Both the position numbers and the translations under genes were made by a program. From the NCBI GenBank assembly GCA_948567375.1, contig OX419757.1, positions 15,810,001 through 15,874,000 of the forward strand: DNA of 64,000 nt, read 5' to 3'. Shown here piece after piece: positions 45,403 to 57,116 of the stretch. This DNA is from Lunularia cruciata (taxonomy: Eukaryota; Streptophyta; Marchantiopsida; Lunulariales; Lunulariaceae). Every line of letters begins with the position of its first letter. Positions within the stretch are counted from its first letter, which is position 1. The notes under the pieces were generated by a model. The model had not been told where the DNA came from. It saw only the letters and a program-made list of their open reading frames with translations, and did not search any database.

Positions 45403-48400
45403 GTTGCTTCTGTCCAGTTATTACTCTTTATCTACATGTAAGTTCCAAAGGCACTGTAAACCCGTGAACTCGGGTAAGTAGTCCGGTTGCATGTTATGGG
45501 TGAACAGTCAACCTTGTTTTTTTAGATTTCAATGTTTCAATGTTTTAATAGATTATTTAGTTATTTTAGTTAATTTTAATTTTAATTTTAAATAAATTTA
45601 ATTGTGTTATCTTAATTTTTTATATATATACATATATATATTCTGACTATTATAAAAAAATATTTTTATTAAAAAATATTTGATTTTAAATATATTAAAA
45701 CTACATTCCTTATCCTAGATATATTTTGTGTTAAATTCTTTTTCTACTATATAATGAAACTTAGAAAATTACTACATTTAAAGATGCTCATGAATCACCA
45801 GGAAGTTTGGTTGATTATCATGTAGAGTTCTTGCATTATTTACCTCATTATTTTTATAGGTGGATCTTATATATTATTTTTGTAAGCGTATTTTCTTTTG
45901 ACACTATTCCTAGACTATGGTCAGTGGGATAAATGAGTATAGGGTACTTAGCGCCTCGGGTTCATAGATTATCCCAAAACTTTTTGCATTTCATAACACT
46001 AGATTAGCTTAATTACTGTTAATTAACAGAGTGGTGATATATCTTTGGAAAAGTGTCTTTACCACGTTGGGAATGCTTGAGGGAACCACTACTCTTGAGA
46101 TATCATAACATATCAATACAATAAAGCAACAACTTGAATGTCTTTCATTTTGAAAAATGGTACAATATTTCATTTGAATTAACATATACAAATAAGATTC
46201 AAATCATCTATATTATCTAAGAACCCAACTATTTTCTCTGTTTGTACCATATTCTATTAAAATAGATGAGATATGTTTGAAGTGAAGCTAATTCTATGAT
46301 CTAGATTTTCTAACATTTAGGAAATGATTGATATTTGGACAATCTTATAGTCGTCCATGGACGCAAATTAAGAATATGAATACTTGATAAGCTAATTTTA
46401 CAATCACATCGTATGTAAGGGATTCTTTTTTTAAAGCGTGGCATAGAGATTCTTTTGAATTCGAAATCTAAACAGTTTGAAAGATTTTTATAACTGCAAA
46501 TACTTTTAAGTCGATTTTATTATTGGTTTTAATATATTTAAAAAGAAAATGTAATCAAGTTTACAAGGTTTATCTTTTGCAATTTGTTCGAAAGCACTTC
46601 CCTACTCCAAAGTAAAGCAATTTAGAAGTACGACAATTATGTAAATCCAAATAGAGGTATCACTTTCTCTAGTTGCGAGCCTTAAAAACAAGCTATGGTT
46701 TTTCTGATGGACAATCTTTCTATGGTTTCTACTAAATTATTTCGTGTGTCTAGGTTTTCTTCATATTTGTGATTGTATGGCCATAAAAGTATTATTTTAA
46801 AGTTCATAGTGATCCTTTTATCCTTTTGAGTTCAAGCCCTTGCTCTTTACTTGGCAATGTTCCTAAAATTCTTCCAATCTTATTAAGTTTTGAAGTCATA
46901 CAATATATCTAGTAAACTAGTTTTGATGCAATCTTGGTGATATCTTTCAGGAGAATTAACTTCATTTTTTGAAATAATATATGGATAGTCTGGTCTAGGA
47001 AAGGAAGTCAAATTCATTTATAAATGCAAAAGCTTGATTTTATATGTATCAGAAAATTAAACTATTAAATTTAAATTTGAGTGACAAATAAAAATATATA
47101 CTATCAATTAAGGTTGATGTGAGATGAGAAGATTGTCCTATATGATTAGCGGATTTGTATCTTATTCTTAAATACCGATATGATATTTCTTGAGTATTTA
47201 ATAATGTTGTAAATCATTATAAACATAGATAGACAAAGCATATGAAATTTTATAGTTTTTGTATCATATTCCTTTAAATAATTATAATTAAATATCCATC
47301 TATTTACAAGCTCTATTATAATTTTTCATATTGATAGTTTTTTAATATATTACATATAAGAGAAGATACCATTTATATGTTACTCAATCTCTCCATATGA
47401 ATCTCTTTTAGATCTCATTTTGGATGTCTAAGAAAAAATATATTCTGTATTCATAGCCAAATAGTTTATTATTCATCCAAATTCAAACAAAAGTGGCCAT
47501 ATTTACTATCAAGAAAAGGAAAGAATGACAATTTTTAAAACACATATCATTCATACCTTTAATGGATATAAGAAAGGTGATTATCATTATAAAATTAGTA
47601 AAACATTATCTTATTTACTAGTCTATCCAGGTAATTAAGAACATTCTTGTCAATTCAGAATATAAGATAAATTATCTGCGGAGTTAAGTAACTCAGTTAG
47701 GAAGTTAATGATTAGCTTAGAGTGAGCAAACATATATTTATCTCAAGTATAATAACGATGCCTCATACAATCTCAGACTTATGGATTTATTTCATTCAAT
47801 TCTTGATTCATCAATTTAATTTCAATTGATTCAATTCATGACTTCTTCTTGTTTCTTCTCCTACTTTTAATCAAAATATTGGTCTTGTTCATATTTCATC
47901 ATTCTACTTGATTTTAGGTTTTGGTCTTTAATATAAATACATTTCTAAAATTTCAAAATAAAATATATGTATTTTACTTGCTTTAATATACTATGAAGCT
48001 CTTTTTCAATAATATTTATATGAGTTAACAAAGGTTTATATGCTAATACAATTCCATTGTAATTATAAGAGGTCTACATATAAGACAATTTTCTCAATAA
48101 ATGAAATAACACTATGCTTTAGTTAATTCAAGAAAAAATAATTTTTATTTTTTATCTATAAACTCCATCTTATTAGAACTATAAGAAACATGATAGATAT
48201 TGAACGATAACTAGAAGTGAATGTATTTTTATATCATTACAATGAGTCATGTTTTTCCATAATGGTCTACCAGGGGACTTTCATGTCTTTTTTATTTCCA
48301 TGCTAAACAAAATCTTGGGATAAGGTTTGAACTATATCACCTAGATGTAACAAAAATTATCTCAATTATCCAAAATACACCTTCCTATTTCAAGTATCTT

Positions 48401-49810
48401 TTGGATTGTCTTTCTCTAGAATAAAGTAACAACGGCCAACATGAACTTTAAGTACAAAATCTGAAGATTTCAGATATATTGGAATATCTTACAACATGTT
48501 CTAATATATCTCTTGAACAAAGAACTCCGCTCCTTGCATTAGACTCACCTTGAATTGAAGGAAACATGATTAGATTATCTTTAAACGTTAAACCTTAAAG
48601 TTCAACGTTCTTAAAGATTCTTGAAATGATGGATAATCTCTTTTCAAACCAAGAAAGTTGCGTAAAGGCACATTCTTTATCCTTGTTAAATGATCTAAAA
48701 TGTTATACATTCACAAAATGAAAATATGCTTTTCAGTGCTATATATTAATCATGGTATAAAAGTACAGAGCTTACAGCATAATCCTTTATACAATATTAT
48801 GGAATGAGTTTAGGGCTATGTAAAACTACATTGAAAAGTACGATACTTACCATTCTCGAAAGTTATAGGTGAAGCACCGTCAAATTTTATTATCCAATAG
48901 CTACTAGAGCATAGGATTTGTCATTGAAATAAATATTAATTATATATGAGCACATTGTTGCATGTTTCTAATCAAATCTTAATATATGAACGGGGACATC
49001 AATTTGAAAGGATAAATTTCCTCATCATGTATAATTTAAATGTCCTTATCCTACTATAATTCTATTTTTTTTGATATTTATTTCCACACTGAGCTCTAAC
49101 AAATTTCATATTAATATGCATAAATTCTTTTAGGCGTGAGGACAGTCAGGATTTCTTAGACCCACACTTGAACAACATCCTACATAACTTATAATTATTC
49201 TTAGGCTGAGATTAGAACTAAAACGTGTAGGCAATTTGTAGATATCTTTATCAATTCGGTACTTTATATTTCAAAAATTTGCTAAATAGAGTTTGCAAAC
49301 TTTTTTGCTACTTTCTTGTTACAAAATCTGGATATAAGATTTCATCTTATAAAATAGATAACAAAGCTTACCCTGGGTTCAAATCCTGTATATACAATAT
49401 AGACTCTCGTCACAGCTATGAAATTGCCATTTGATGAAACATATGAGTGAATTCCATCAGAAATATAATTATTCATATTAATAGGTTCACAACACACTTC
49501 AACCTGATAACAGAATTTGCAAAAGCATTCTCCGCATGGTATCAAACGCATCAAATGCCTGACCGTTGATGTAGCACCTCAATGAATCCGCACGCTTTAT
49601 ACTGGCTACCTGACATGCATAATATTTTAATACGATGATTTATTCTTCACATCAGGTTTTGATCGCACATATATTTACTGACACCGGATGTATGCCATAT
49701 TTGCTATTTCATGAAAATAGATGTAATGCCAACAAGATCTGAAGAAGTAAATAACTGTAGAACTTATTCCTTCAGTGAACACTTTTGCGTTTATCATTCA
49801 GACAACTATA
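45403..49810. other. AT-rich intergenic stretch, no supported gene
   Basis: Very AT-rich from 45500 on. No open frame resembles a protein family. A GGTTCAAATCC sequence at 49376-49386 resembles the tRNA internal B box but has no cloverleaf around it. No LTR, tRNA or other RNA gene recognised. Confidence 0.45.
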
Positions 49811-49988
49811 TCATCCTTGTGAACGAAGTTAGTTACAGACATGAATGAGATAAACTTAATGTTGGCTTGTTTATCCTCGTGAACGAAGTAAGTTACAGAC
49901 ATGAATGAGATAAACTTAATGTTGGCTTGTTTATCCTCCTCAACGAAGTAAGTTACAAACATGAAAGAGATTAACTTAGTGTTGGCTT
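49811..49988. repeat. Three 60-bp tandem repeats
   Basis: Units begin near 49811, 49871 and 49931 with a period of exactly 60 bp (GAACGAAGTAAGTTACAGAC...AATGTTGGCTTGTTTATCCTC). The first two are nearly identical and the third more diverged. Confidence 0.95.
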
Positions 49989-50259
49989 TGTTGGTTGGTT
50001 TGGAATGACTTAATCCATATGCTTACTACCAGGTGGGGAATTGAGTTTTGCCAATAAACATGAGAAACATAGTTACCAAGTGTTACGCACCATGCTTGAA
50101 AGTATCCGTTTCTTTTCTCTTTTAGTTATGAATGCGATAAACTCACTCATCTTTATCTAACTCGAAGTGTTTTGATTCCTCCGCACAGAAGTAGTATAAA
50201 ATAGACGATGACTTTTTACACTAGAAAGTGTGTCCATTGTTTTACAAACAGCAATGGTT

Positions 50260-50455
50260 GGTGTAATCCATAGGAGAGCAATCACTTTGGATGCTCTGGG
50301 TAGTTTGTAGACTTTACAACTTTACAACTTTATAGCTCGGATATCTTAGGTGCAATAGAGCAGATTCCTAGTGTCTATACCATTGGGGCCTAGTCCCATT
50401 TTACCTCTTTTGTCCCTCCCATCCTTTGTGTTTTCTATGTGGTTGCCTTTTCCTT
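50260..50455 (+). repeat. LINE 3' end, 5'-truncated copy
   Basis: Shares GAGAGCAATCACTTTGGATG, CTCGGATATCTTAGGTGCAATAGAGCAGATT and the tail TTGGGGCCTAGTCCCATTTTACCTCTTTTGTCCCTCCCATCCTTTGTGTT with the other LINE copies. 5' truncation at different points is typical of target-primed reverse transcription. Confidence 0.7.
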
Positions 50456-50616
50456 CTTCTTTTTTACACTAAAGTGGTTGAAATACTTGGAAGAAGTTAT
50501 TTATGATTATAATTTCTTTGGATTATGGTGAGCAAAGCAACAATAACCAGTGCATACTGAGGTCCCTCTTATTCCTCTAATCTTAAAGTTATGTGGAACT
50601 GTGGATATGACCTATC

Positions 50617-50674
50617 TAATATGTTTGTCAATGATTACATGTAAGCTTTCATGTAATCATTGACAAACATATTA
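50617..50674. repeat. Perfect 25-bp inverted repeat with 8-base loop
   Basis: Arms 50617-50641 and 50650-50674 are exact reverse complements (core TTTGTCAATGATTACATG), separated by TAAGCTTT. Transcribed, this would form a strong hairpin. It could be a small MITE, a microRNA-like foldback or a replication accident; nothing beside it decides. Confidence 0.95.
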
Positions 50675-51299
50675 CCATTCGAGAGGAATATCAATTTTAC
50701 TTTCCCATTTGGTAAGCTATTTCAGAGAGGAATCTCAGTTTACTTTCCTATTTTGGAGTCTATTTAGAGAGGGAATGTCTTATGCTCTTTATCTTTATAG
50801 AGCACCGGGCTAGTGCAATAAAAGATCAATCACATTAAGTGATGTTTCTTCAAATACTCTAAGGCTACGTTAACATTTTGATTTTTATAACGCGTTATTG
50901 GTTATGCTTTCCCAAATACTCATGAACTCTTCGATTTATATAACACATGAGGTAAATTTTCTTCAAACACTAATGCTTCTTCAAGTACTTCAAGTACTTC
51001 AGTGATAGATAGACTTTTTAATTGACACGAGTCTGACATTCTAAATATAATAAAGTAAATTCTCATTTTGATACTATCAGATTCAGCTCGATTTTATTTT
51101 GAGATTTGATCTATGTACGACTTGATAGTCTTTTCATTCTTGTTGTTATCCTACATGCGTCTCCTTTGCAATTCGATTCTTATAAATCGAGTTTTCATTT
51201 TAACCAGTATTCTGAAAATTATGAAAGGAACTAAGTTATGATGGATTTGGTGCTTTTCACTTGAAGCAAGGTTAAAAGAAGGTTTAGGGGAACGAACAA

Positions 51300-52354
51300 A
51301 CGAAGAAGATGTGGACAGCGGGGGACCACCGCGTAGCAAGTTTTACCCAATGGATGGCCGTGCTTGTGCACCAATGGAAGTGCTTCCAGGTCGTGCTCCT
51401 GTGAGGCTGCCTCTGGGCGACGCGTGTGTCGGCAACTGAAGAAGGGCCGCGGTTTTGAACGATCGGTCGATCGACCGATCGACCGATCGTCCCCCGAAAG
51501 ACGGGAGCAAGGAGCTGCTGCTGCAGCTGCTTACCAGAGATTTCTCAAGAGCCGGGAGAGATGCGACCGTGACGGAAAATTCTGCACTGGAGAGGGAGTT
51601 TCTGATTTAGAAAGGCGGACTGTCGAATTGCTCGGTGAGTGTGTGTGATGGCGACCGCGTTGTCACGATTGTTTACAAGAGTTTGAGTGCATCAGATTGG
51701 CATTGCAACGCCCAGACGGAGATATCTCACTTGGATTTGCAAGTGCGATATGGTTGAGAAAATTCGGGTAGAAATATGGGACTTCAATACCCCCTAGTTT
51801 ACATAGAGCTCTGTGGATTCGCGATATGTCTAGTAAGAATCGAACGAGGCATGTGCATTTTGAACTTCTGGCATACTTCCGTGGTTAGCTACTGTACTCC
51901 CAATCGCTTGCCGTTTCCAGCTTCTTAGCTTCGGTCGAGATAGATAATACTGATGCTGCTCAGGTATGGCTTTTTAAATGGGAGAAATGTGAATGTTTGT
52001 GGTCCGTAGTATTGCTGGTGTTTCAATTCTCATGTAGTGTCATGCGTAGTAGTAGATGGTTCGTCCGTGGAAACCTTTCTATGCCGTTCCTTAAAAGGAC
52101 AAAGGTAAAGATTAGTTAACTGGTCGTTACGTTTCACCTATTGCGCCAGGGCAGGCAAAGACTACATAAATCAGGAGTTTGGAGTTTTTCTCGGTGGGTC
52201 CTTTACAATCCTTCTTTTATTCGGGTTAGCAGCGCTCGAGTTGAGGAAGTGGGCGGTTTGGAGAAGACTCGGAACATTTTAGCTTAAGAGAGAATCAAAG
52301 AGCAAAATTACATCTTCGGAGACGAAGAACATCGGGACTTCAGGGACATAAGAG
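51300..52354 (+). promoter_or_regulatory. Promoter and 5' untranslated region of the DUF89 gene
   Basis: Less AT-rich than the DNA to its left. 51459-51490 is an exact inverted repeat with 15-base arms of GATC/GGTCGATCG units around AC. GT-rich donor-like sequence (GGTGAGTGTG) near 51634 suggests an intron in the 5' leader. The 94-codon frame at 51364-51648 overlaps the palindrome and has no known similarity; it is more likely untranslated leader than a gene. Confidence 0.4.
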
Positions 52355-55300
52355 ATGGAGAGCACATCTCCGCTGGTTCCTTTTCCCCTGATCAAGGTTT
52401 GGGTAGATTATGAGTACCGCCCTTGCACGATCCCTTATCGCTTTCACTCTGATCCTCCTCAAGCGACGCCTATGGAGCTCCTCTGGATCAAACTTTTCCG
52501 CAAGTCGATCCCCTCCTTCAAGTACATTACTTTTCGCCTCTTGGGATATTTGTTTCAGTTGCTATCAATTGTTTTCCACTTGTGTAAAGACCGGAAAATT
52601 GAATACTGTCAAAAAAGAAGTCGGTTCGCATCGAAATTCAGTGCAATATTTGATATCCCTAAATATGCGTAGCTCATAGGTTTGGCGCTCTTCTTTTTGC
52701 CTAACTGAGATACTGACTTCACTCGTTGTGCTTGTTATAGGCTGACAGCAAACATTATTTCCTTTAGTAGATAGTAGTCCTTTTGCACTGCTTTGCATTC
52801 ATTTCCGAGAAGGTGACCGATATTCAGGGCGAAGGCACCTGTGTGTTATAGTTATCTTCCGTGTGGAGCCGATGGTGTTGCTGTGAACGCTGTAGTCATG
52901 CACCATGCTATGTTGCTGTGGTTGTTTCTTGAAGCAATACTTGAGAACTATTTGATCAAGTCGCACGAAAACTTTTAAGAGTATGACACGTACAAATATG
53001 AATAGTTATCTTTTTCACTTTCTTCATTTCTTTAATGTGACAGATACGTGTGAGGTCTGTAGGCTTCGTTACCTCTGTAATAATTTTCGCTGACACTTCT
53101 TTGGAGCATGACTTTTTCTATTGCGATAACTACATCTGGACGTAGTGAAAGTTTTGATACCCGTATAAACAACATTCGCCTGAATTTTTTCCAAAGGTTC
53201 ACGTGATCTTTAAAGTCGTGAAAGTTGACGATTTTTCTCGTTAATAAACTTCCTGCGTTATGGCATCCATCGAAGATAACATTGGTCTATCTTGGATATT
53301 TTCCGTACCTTCCTTTCCTTTCTTAGACTTTTCACCATGTGTATCCTTGGGAGTGTTCACGCAGAGAAGGCTACAATTCTTGTTCACATGTTCTACTTGA
53401 AGTTTAAGCAGTCTCACCTTTTATTCACTCGCGCTTCATTTTCATCAGGAAGCAAGCGGAGCAAGATGACTCGGTGGTGGATGCCCCAGCGAGAGCTGCC
53501 AAATTTGCGGAAAGGTGATTACTCTCTCTTTTTATATTGACAACAAATTTGAAACTGTGATTAGCGGGAGCTGCATGCTATTGCGAACCAATGGAACCGT
53601 GTAGCAGTTGTGTGAAGACAGCTTGTTGACGTTAGACGCTGCCGGCAATGTGCGGATCTGAACTATGTTACCGAGGGTAATCAATAATTCGTCGCCGCCA
53701 GCAAGTTTAATGTCCATAAGCGGAAAATCTGGCTGTACCTTGTTGGTTAGTCTGCTTCGGGAGAGCATGATGCAAGACTCGTTGATGGGATCAGAAGGAA
53801 GAGAACCCCTTATGCTGATCTTGGATGGATACAGCCTGAAATAGGGATTAACAAAGTATAAAATTTGGCTCTAGTGAAGGCGATTGGCAATGCAGTTAAG
53901 GACTGAAACGACACTCGTAATCTTTGATTGCCTTGTAGGTTTGGGAAAATGTTGGATGAACTAGAAGCGGATCCTTTCAGCAACGGTGGTCCTCCTGACG
54001 CTATTGTATGTGTGCTAAGGCTGCCTTGACACAGCTACATTCTTTCTTTGCACCTACGTTCAGTTATTTTGTTGGATCAATCATAGTTCTTGGTTCTAGG
54101 TCGATGCAATCTATGCCGATCAAAGCGTATGACGATTAATAATTGACGGGGATCTATCAGCCCCCACTTATTATCCCCAGGGGTTTCTTGCACAATGCTT
54201 GGACGGAACTGCTAGGTGACAAGCCCTTGTTTGTATTTCATTGCAGCATCTCTGCAGACTCCGGGAAATCTGCCTGCGCGAGGTTGGCTTCAGGGACATT
54301 TACAGGAAAGTGAAGGTATCACTAGCTTCCTGCTCTTTCCAAATTGATACAAGCTCGGCGTTTCAACTCCAAAGACATTCATACGATTGAATCAGTTGGG
54401 TGCTGGAACGAGTACCCAACAAGTACACTGACCTTTCTCAATTTCTTTGATGCCCGTTTGTCTTGAAAGGACGAGGAGAATGCAAAGTCATTGGCTCTAT
54501 TTTCGAGCGTGGTTGGTTCAGCAGATAAGATTGAAGATCCTGGAGAGCGAATTGAACATCTGATCAGAGGCGTTTTTGCTGGCAACATATATGATCTTGG
54601 TGCAGCCCAGGTTGTAGATAACTTGTTTTCGCGGTTGAGGAAATGTGGTCTAGTTTTGATTGCTTGAACTTAATCGTAGAGGATTAGGGCTAGAAGGACG
54701 CATTCTCATATCAAAGAAATAATTTGGGGATCCAATGGGAAACATGCTCTCAATAGTTCCTTGGGCTTTATTCCGTCCGTTTGGCTCCATCATCTAATGA
54801 AGCCTGATTTATGAAAATAGCTTGCAGAGCGGTTTGATGACAAGGCATGCTCTTTTGAAGATAGTTGTCAACAACTACTTCCACGCCCATGGGTTGTGGA
54901 TGATCTCGACCAATTCAGATTGAAGTGGCTGCGAAAACCTTGGAAGAAGGTGCGCTAAGCAGCTGGTGTACTTTTAGCATCTCTACTTGAAGTCCATCTA
55001 AACTGACTCGTACATACGCATTCAAGGGCTTCTGAAAAGTGTGTCATTCTGGATGCTTAATATCGCTCCTTGGAAGTGAGAAGTAGTTATTAATTTCTTG
55101 ATATTTGCTCTCCCGTTCAAGTCAATTCAATTGATACGTTTAATGGTAATATCATTACGAGAGGTCTGAATGTTTTAACGGTTGTTAGCGTTTATGCAGG
55201 CAGTGATTTTTGTAGATAACTCGGGGTCGGATGTCATCCTTGGAATCCTGCCTTTAGCGAGGGAGCTGCTCCGACGAGGTACAAAGGTCTGGCAGTATTG

Positions 55301-57116
55301 TCTCTTGAGACTCGAATGTACTATCTTTGTCAGATAACCTGTTTCACCGCTAAGGATAGATGCGTACAAGCGACCGGTGGGTTTGTTAAGTCTCGATACA
55401 GTGGTTAACTGATAGAATAGGACTTGAAACAGCATCCTTCTCTCATAAAGCCTCCTTACTTGTATATTCATGCTTTGCTTATCGTAGAACCACTTACCTA
55501 TGTCAAATTGTTTCAATAGACGTCTTACCAAAATATCTGGGAGAACTCAGGACCTTCTTTGGAATTGGTGCTTCAGTTGTGTCCGACCTTAGGTGACTCT
55601 AGAGTTGCTAGGTAGTGTTGCTGATCTGTTAAAGACTCGAGTTTGATGGCTCCCTCGACCGCCTCACTTTAGCTATATTCAGGTGAATCTTGTTGAAGGA
55701 AATGATTGCCGTTTGAAGCAACTGTAAGAGGCCTTATGACTCACGCAGGTGCTATGTTATGGAATGTGGGCTGTGCATTTACTGTCAATGGAACCCTGTA
55801 TTTTGTAGGTTGTTTTGGCTGCTAACGATCTCCCCTCGATCAATGATATCACTTATGAAGAGCTGAAGGATATCGTTGTCAAGGTCTGAATAACGTTTTC
55901 TCTGCCGACGTATTGAAGACCTGTCGACTTTTGAATAATATTGAGAACATCTTTTAGCTGTGACTGCCTATATAAGTCACAGCAAGGCTATATTTGCAGA
56001 TCGGTTTCTGTGTGATTGTAAGCTACTTAGTGATCTCGAAGGTTGTATGTCAGGTAATAATCTCTGTGGTACGTTTCATTCTAAGTCGTCTAACTTCGTT
56101 ACGACGATCTTTACTAGGTTACCACCATGTCTCAGAGTCAGTCAGTCCGGTCAGACGTGGTTAGGGAACTGGGTTGTTTACAACGGGTTCTATATTTCAT
56201 TACACAAATATACTTCGCTCTAACTAGTTTGATCTTGGAGTTCAGCTTAGAGACGGAGATGGTAAAGATACGATTCTTGGTGTCGATGCCCATCAGCTTT
56301 TTGTCGTAAATTCGGGTAGCGATTTGCCGGTATAATAACCATCTGCACACTTCTTATTTGATAATCTCTGCTGGAAGCTGTCTTTTTGGCTGGTGAAAGT
56401 CTTCCTAGGTCTCTTTCTTTTGTAATGGATAGGTCAAGTTCTCAGCTGAAACTAAAAGTCAGTGACCGGTGACGAGCATATTTCATGTCCTTTTCAGGTT
56501 ATTGATCTTTCAGGTGTCTCGCCAGAGCTTGCTTACGCTGCTGAAGATGCAGACCTTGTTGTCCTGGAAGGCATGGTAAGAAATCTAGATTCTTAATTCA
56601 AGGGTGGAACAGTATCTTCCGTAGGTACCTGCTATTGACAGTCTTTAGTGGTATCAACTATCTACTTCAATTTAATACTGACAGATTCGTAGGATATTTG
56701 GATGAGAAGGGGACTCACGCGTTCTGATTACAGGGTCGAGCTATTGAAACCAATTTGTATGCTCAGTTCAAATGCGACTCCCTTAAAGTCGGAATGGTAA
56801 GGGCACTGACCTCTCAGCTCTTCAAAGAGTCGGAGTTGCCCGAAATGGCAATTTGTTATACTGTTTTGTTCGAAGCAAATGGTAGTGTTATGTGTTGATT
56901 TTTCTGTGTTGCCGTTTGTGTATCAAGTTCATAGGAGGGTATCGTTGCAAATCAGTATGAGAATCTGCTCAAACTTCTACTAATATTTCTAAGGTATAAG
57001 ATATTGAATGTTTACTTTTCCATGGACATCTTCAGGTCAAACATCAAGAGGTGGCAGAGTTTCTTGGAGGGCGACTTTATGACTGTGTAATCAAGTTCAC
57101 TGAGGTTATTCCTTGA
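52355..57116 (+). CDS. DUF89 metal-dependent phosphatase (pantothenate-kinase-associated, damage-control type)
   Basis: Twelve exons, all GT-AG and phase-consistent: 52355-52521, 53449-53514, 53939-54005, 54247-54315, 54470-54610, 54821-54949, 55200-55286, 55809-55883, 56246-56329, 56498-56575, 56734-56796, 57036-57116; 368 residues, matching the length of Arabidopsis At2g17340-type proteins. N terminus [23 protein letters not shown]; then [135 protein letters not shown] and the end [12 protein letters not shown]. Asp219-Asn220 is the probable metal-binding pair, with an Asp near 314 as partner. The family is related to the C-terminal domain of pantothenate kinase 4 and is thought to remove damaged phosphometabolites such as oxidised 4'-phosphopantetheine. 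Both canonical surfaces are intact, so it is probably functional. Substrate not shown here. Confidence 0.93.

Noticed and set aside
49360-49400. Possible tRNA gene from a GGTTCAAATCC B-box-like sequence
   Set aside because: The T stem does not pair well and no A box, anticodon arm or acceptor stem can be placed upstream.
49811-49988. Possible CRISPR-like array
   Set aside because: The 60-bp units are contiguous with no unique spacers, and the context is a plant nuclear genome.
51364-51648. 94-codon frame as N-terminal extension of the DUF89 protein
   Set aside because: The ATG at 52355 already gives the family's own N terminus and length; no splice link adds a conserved extension.
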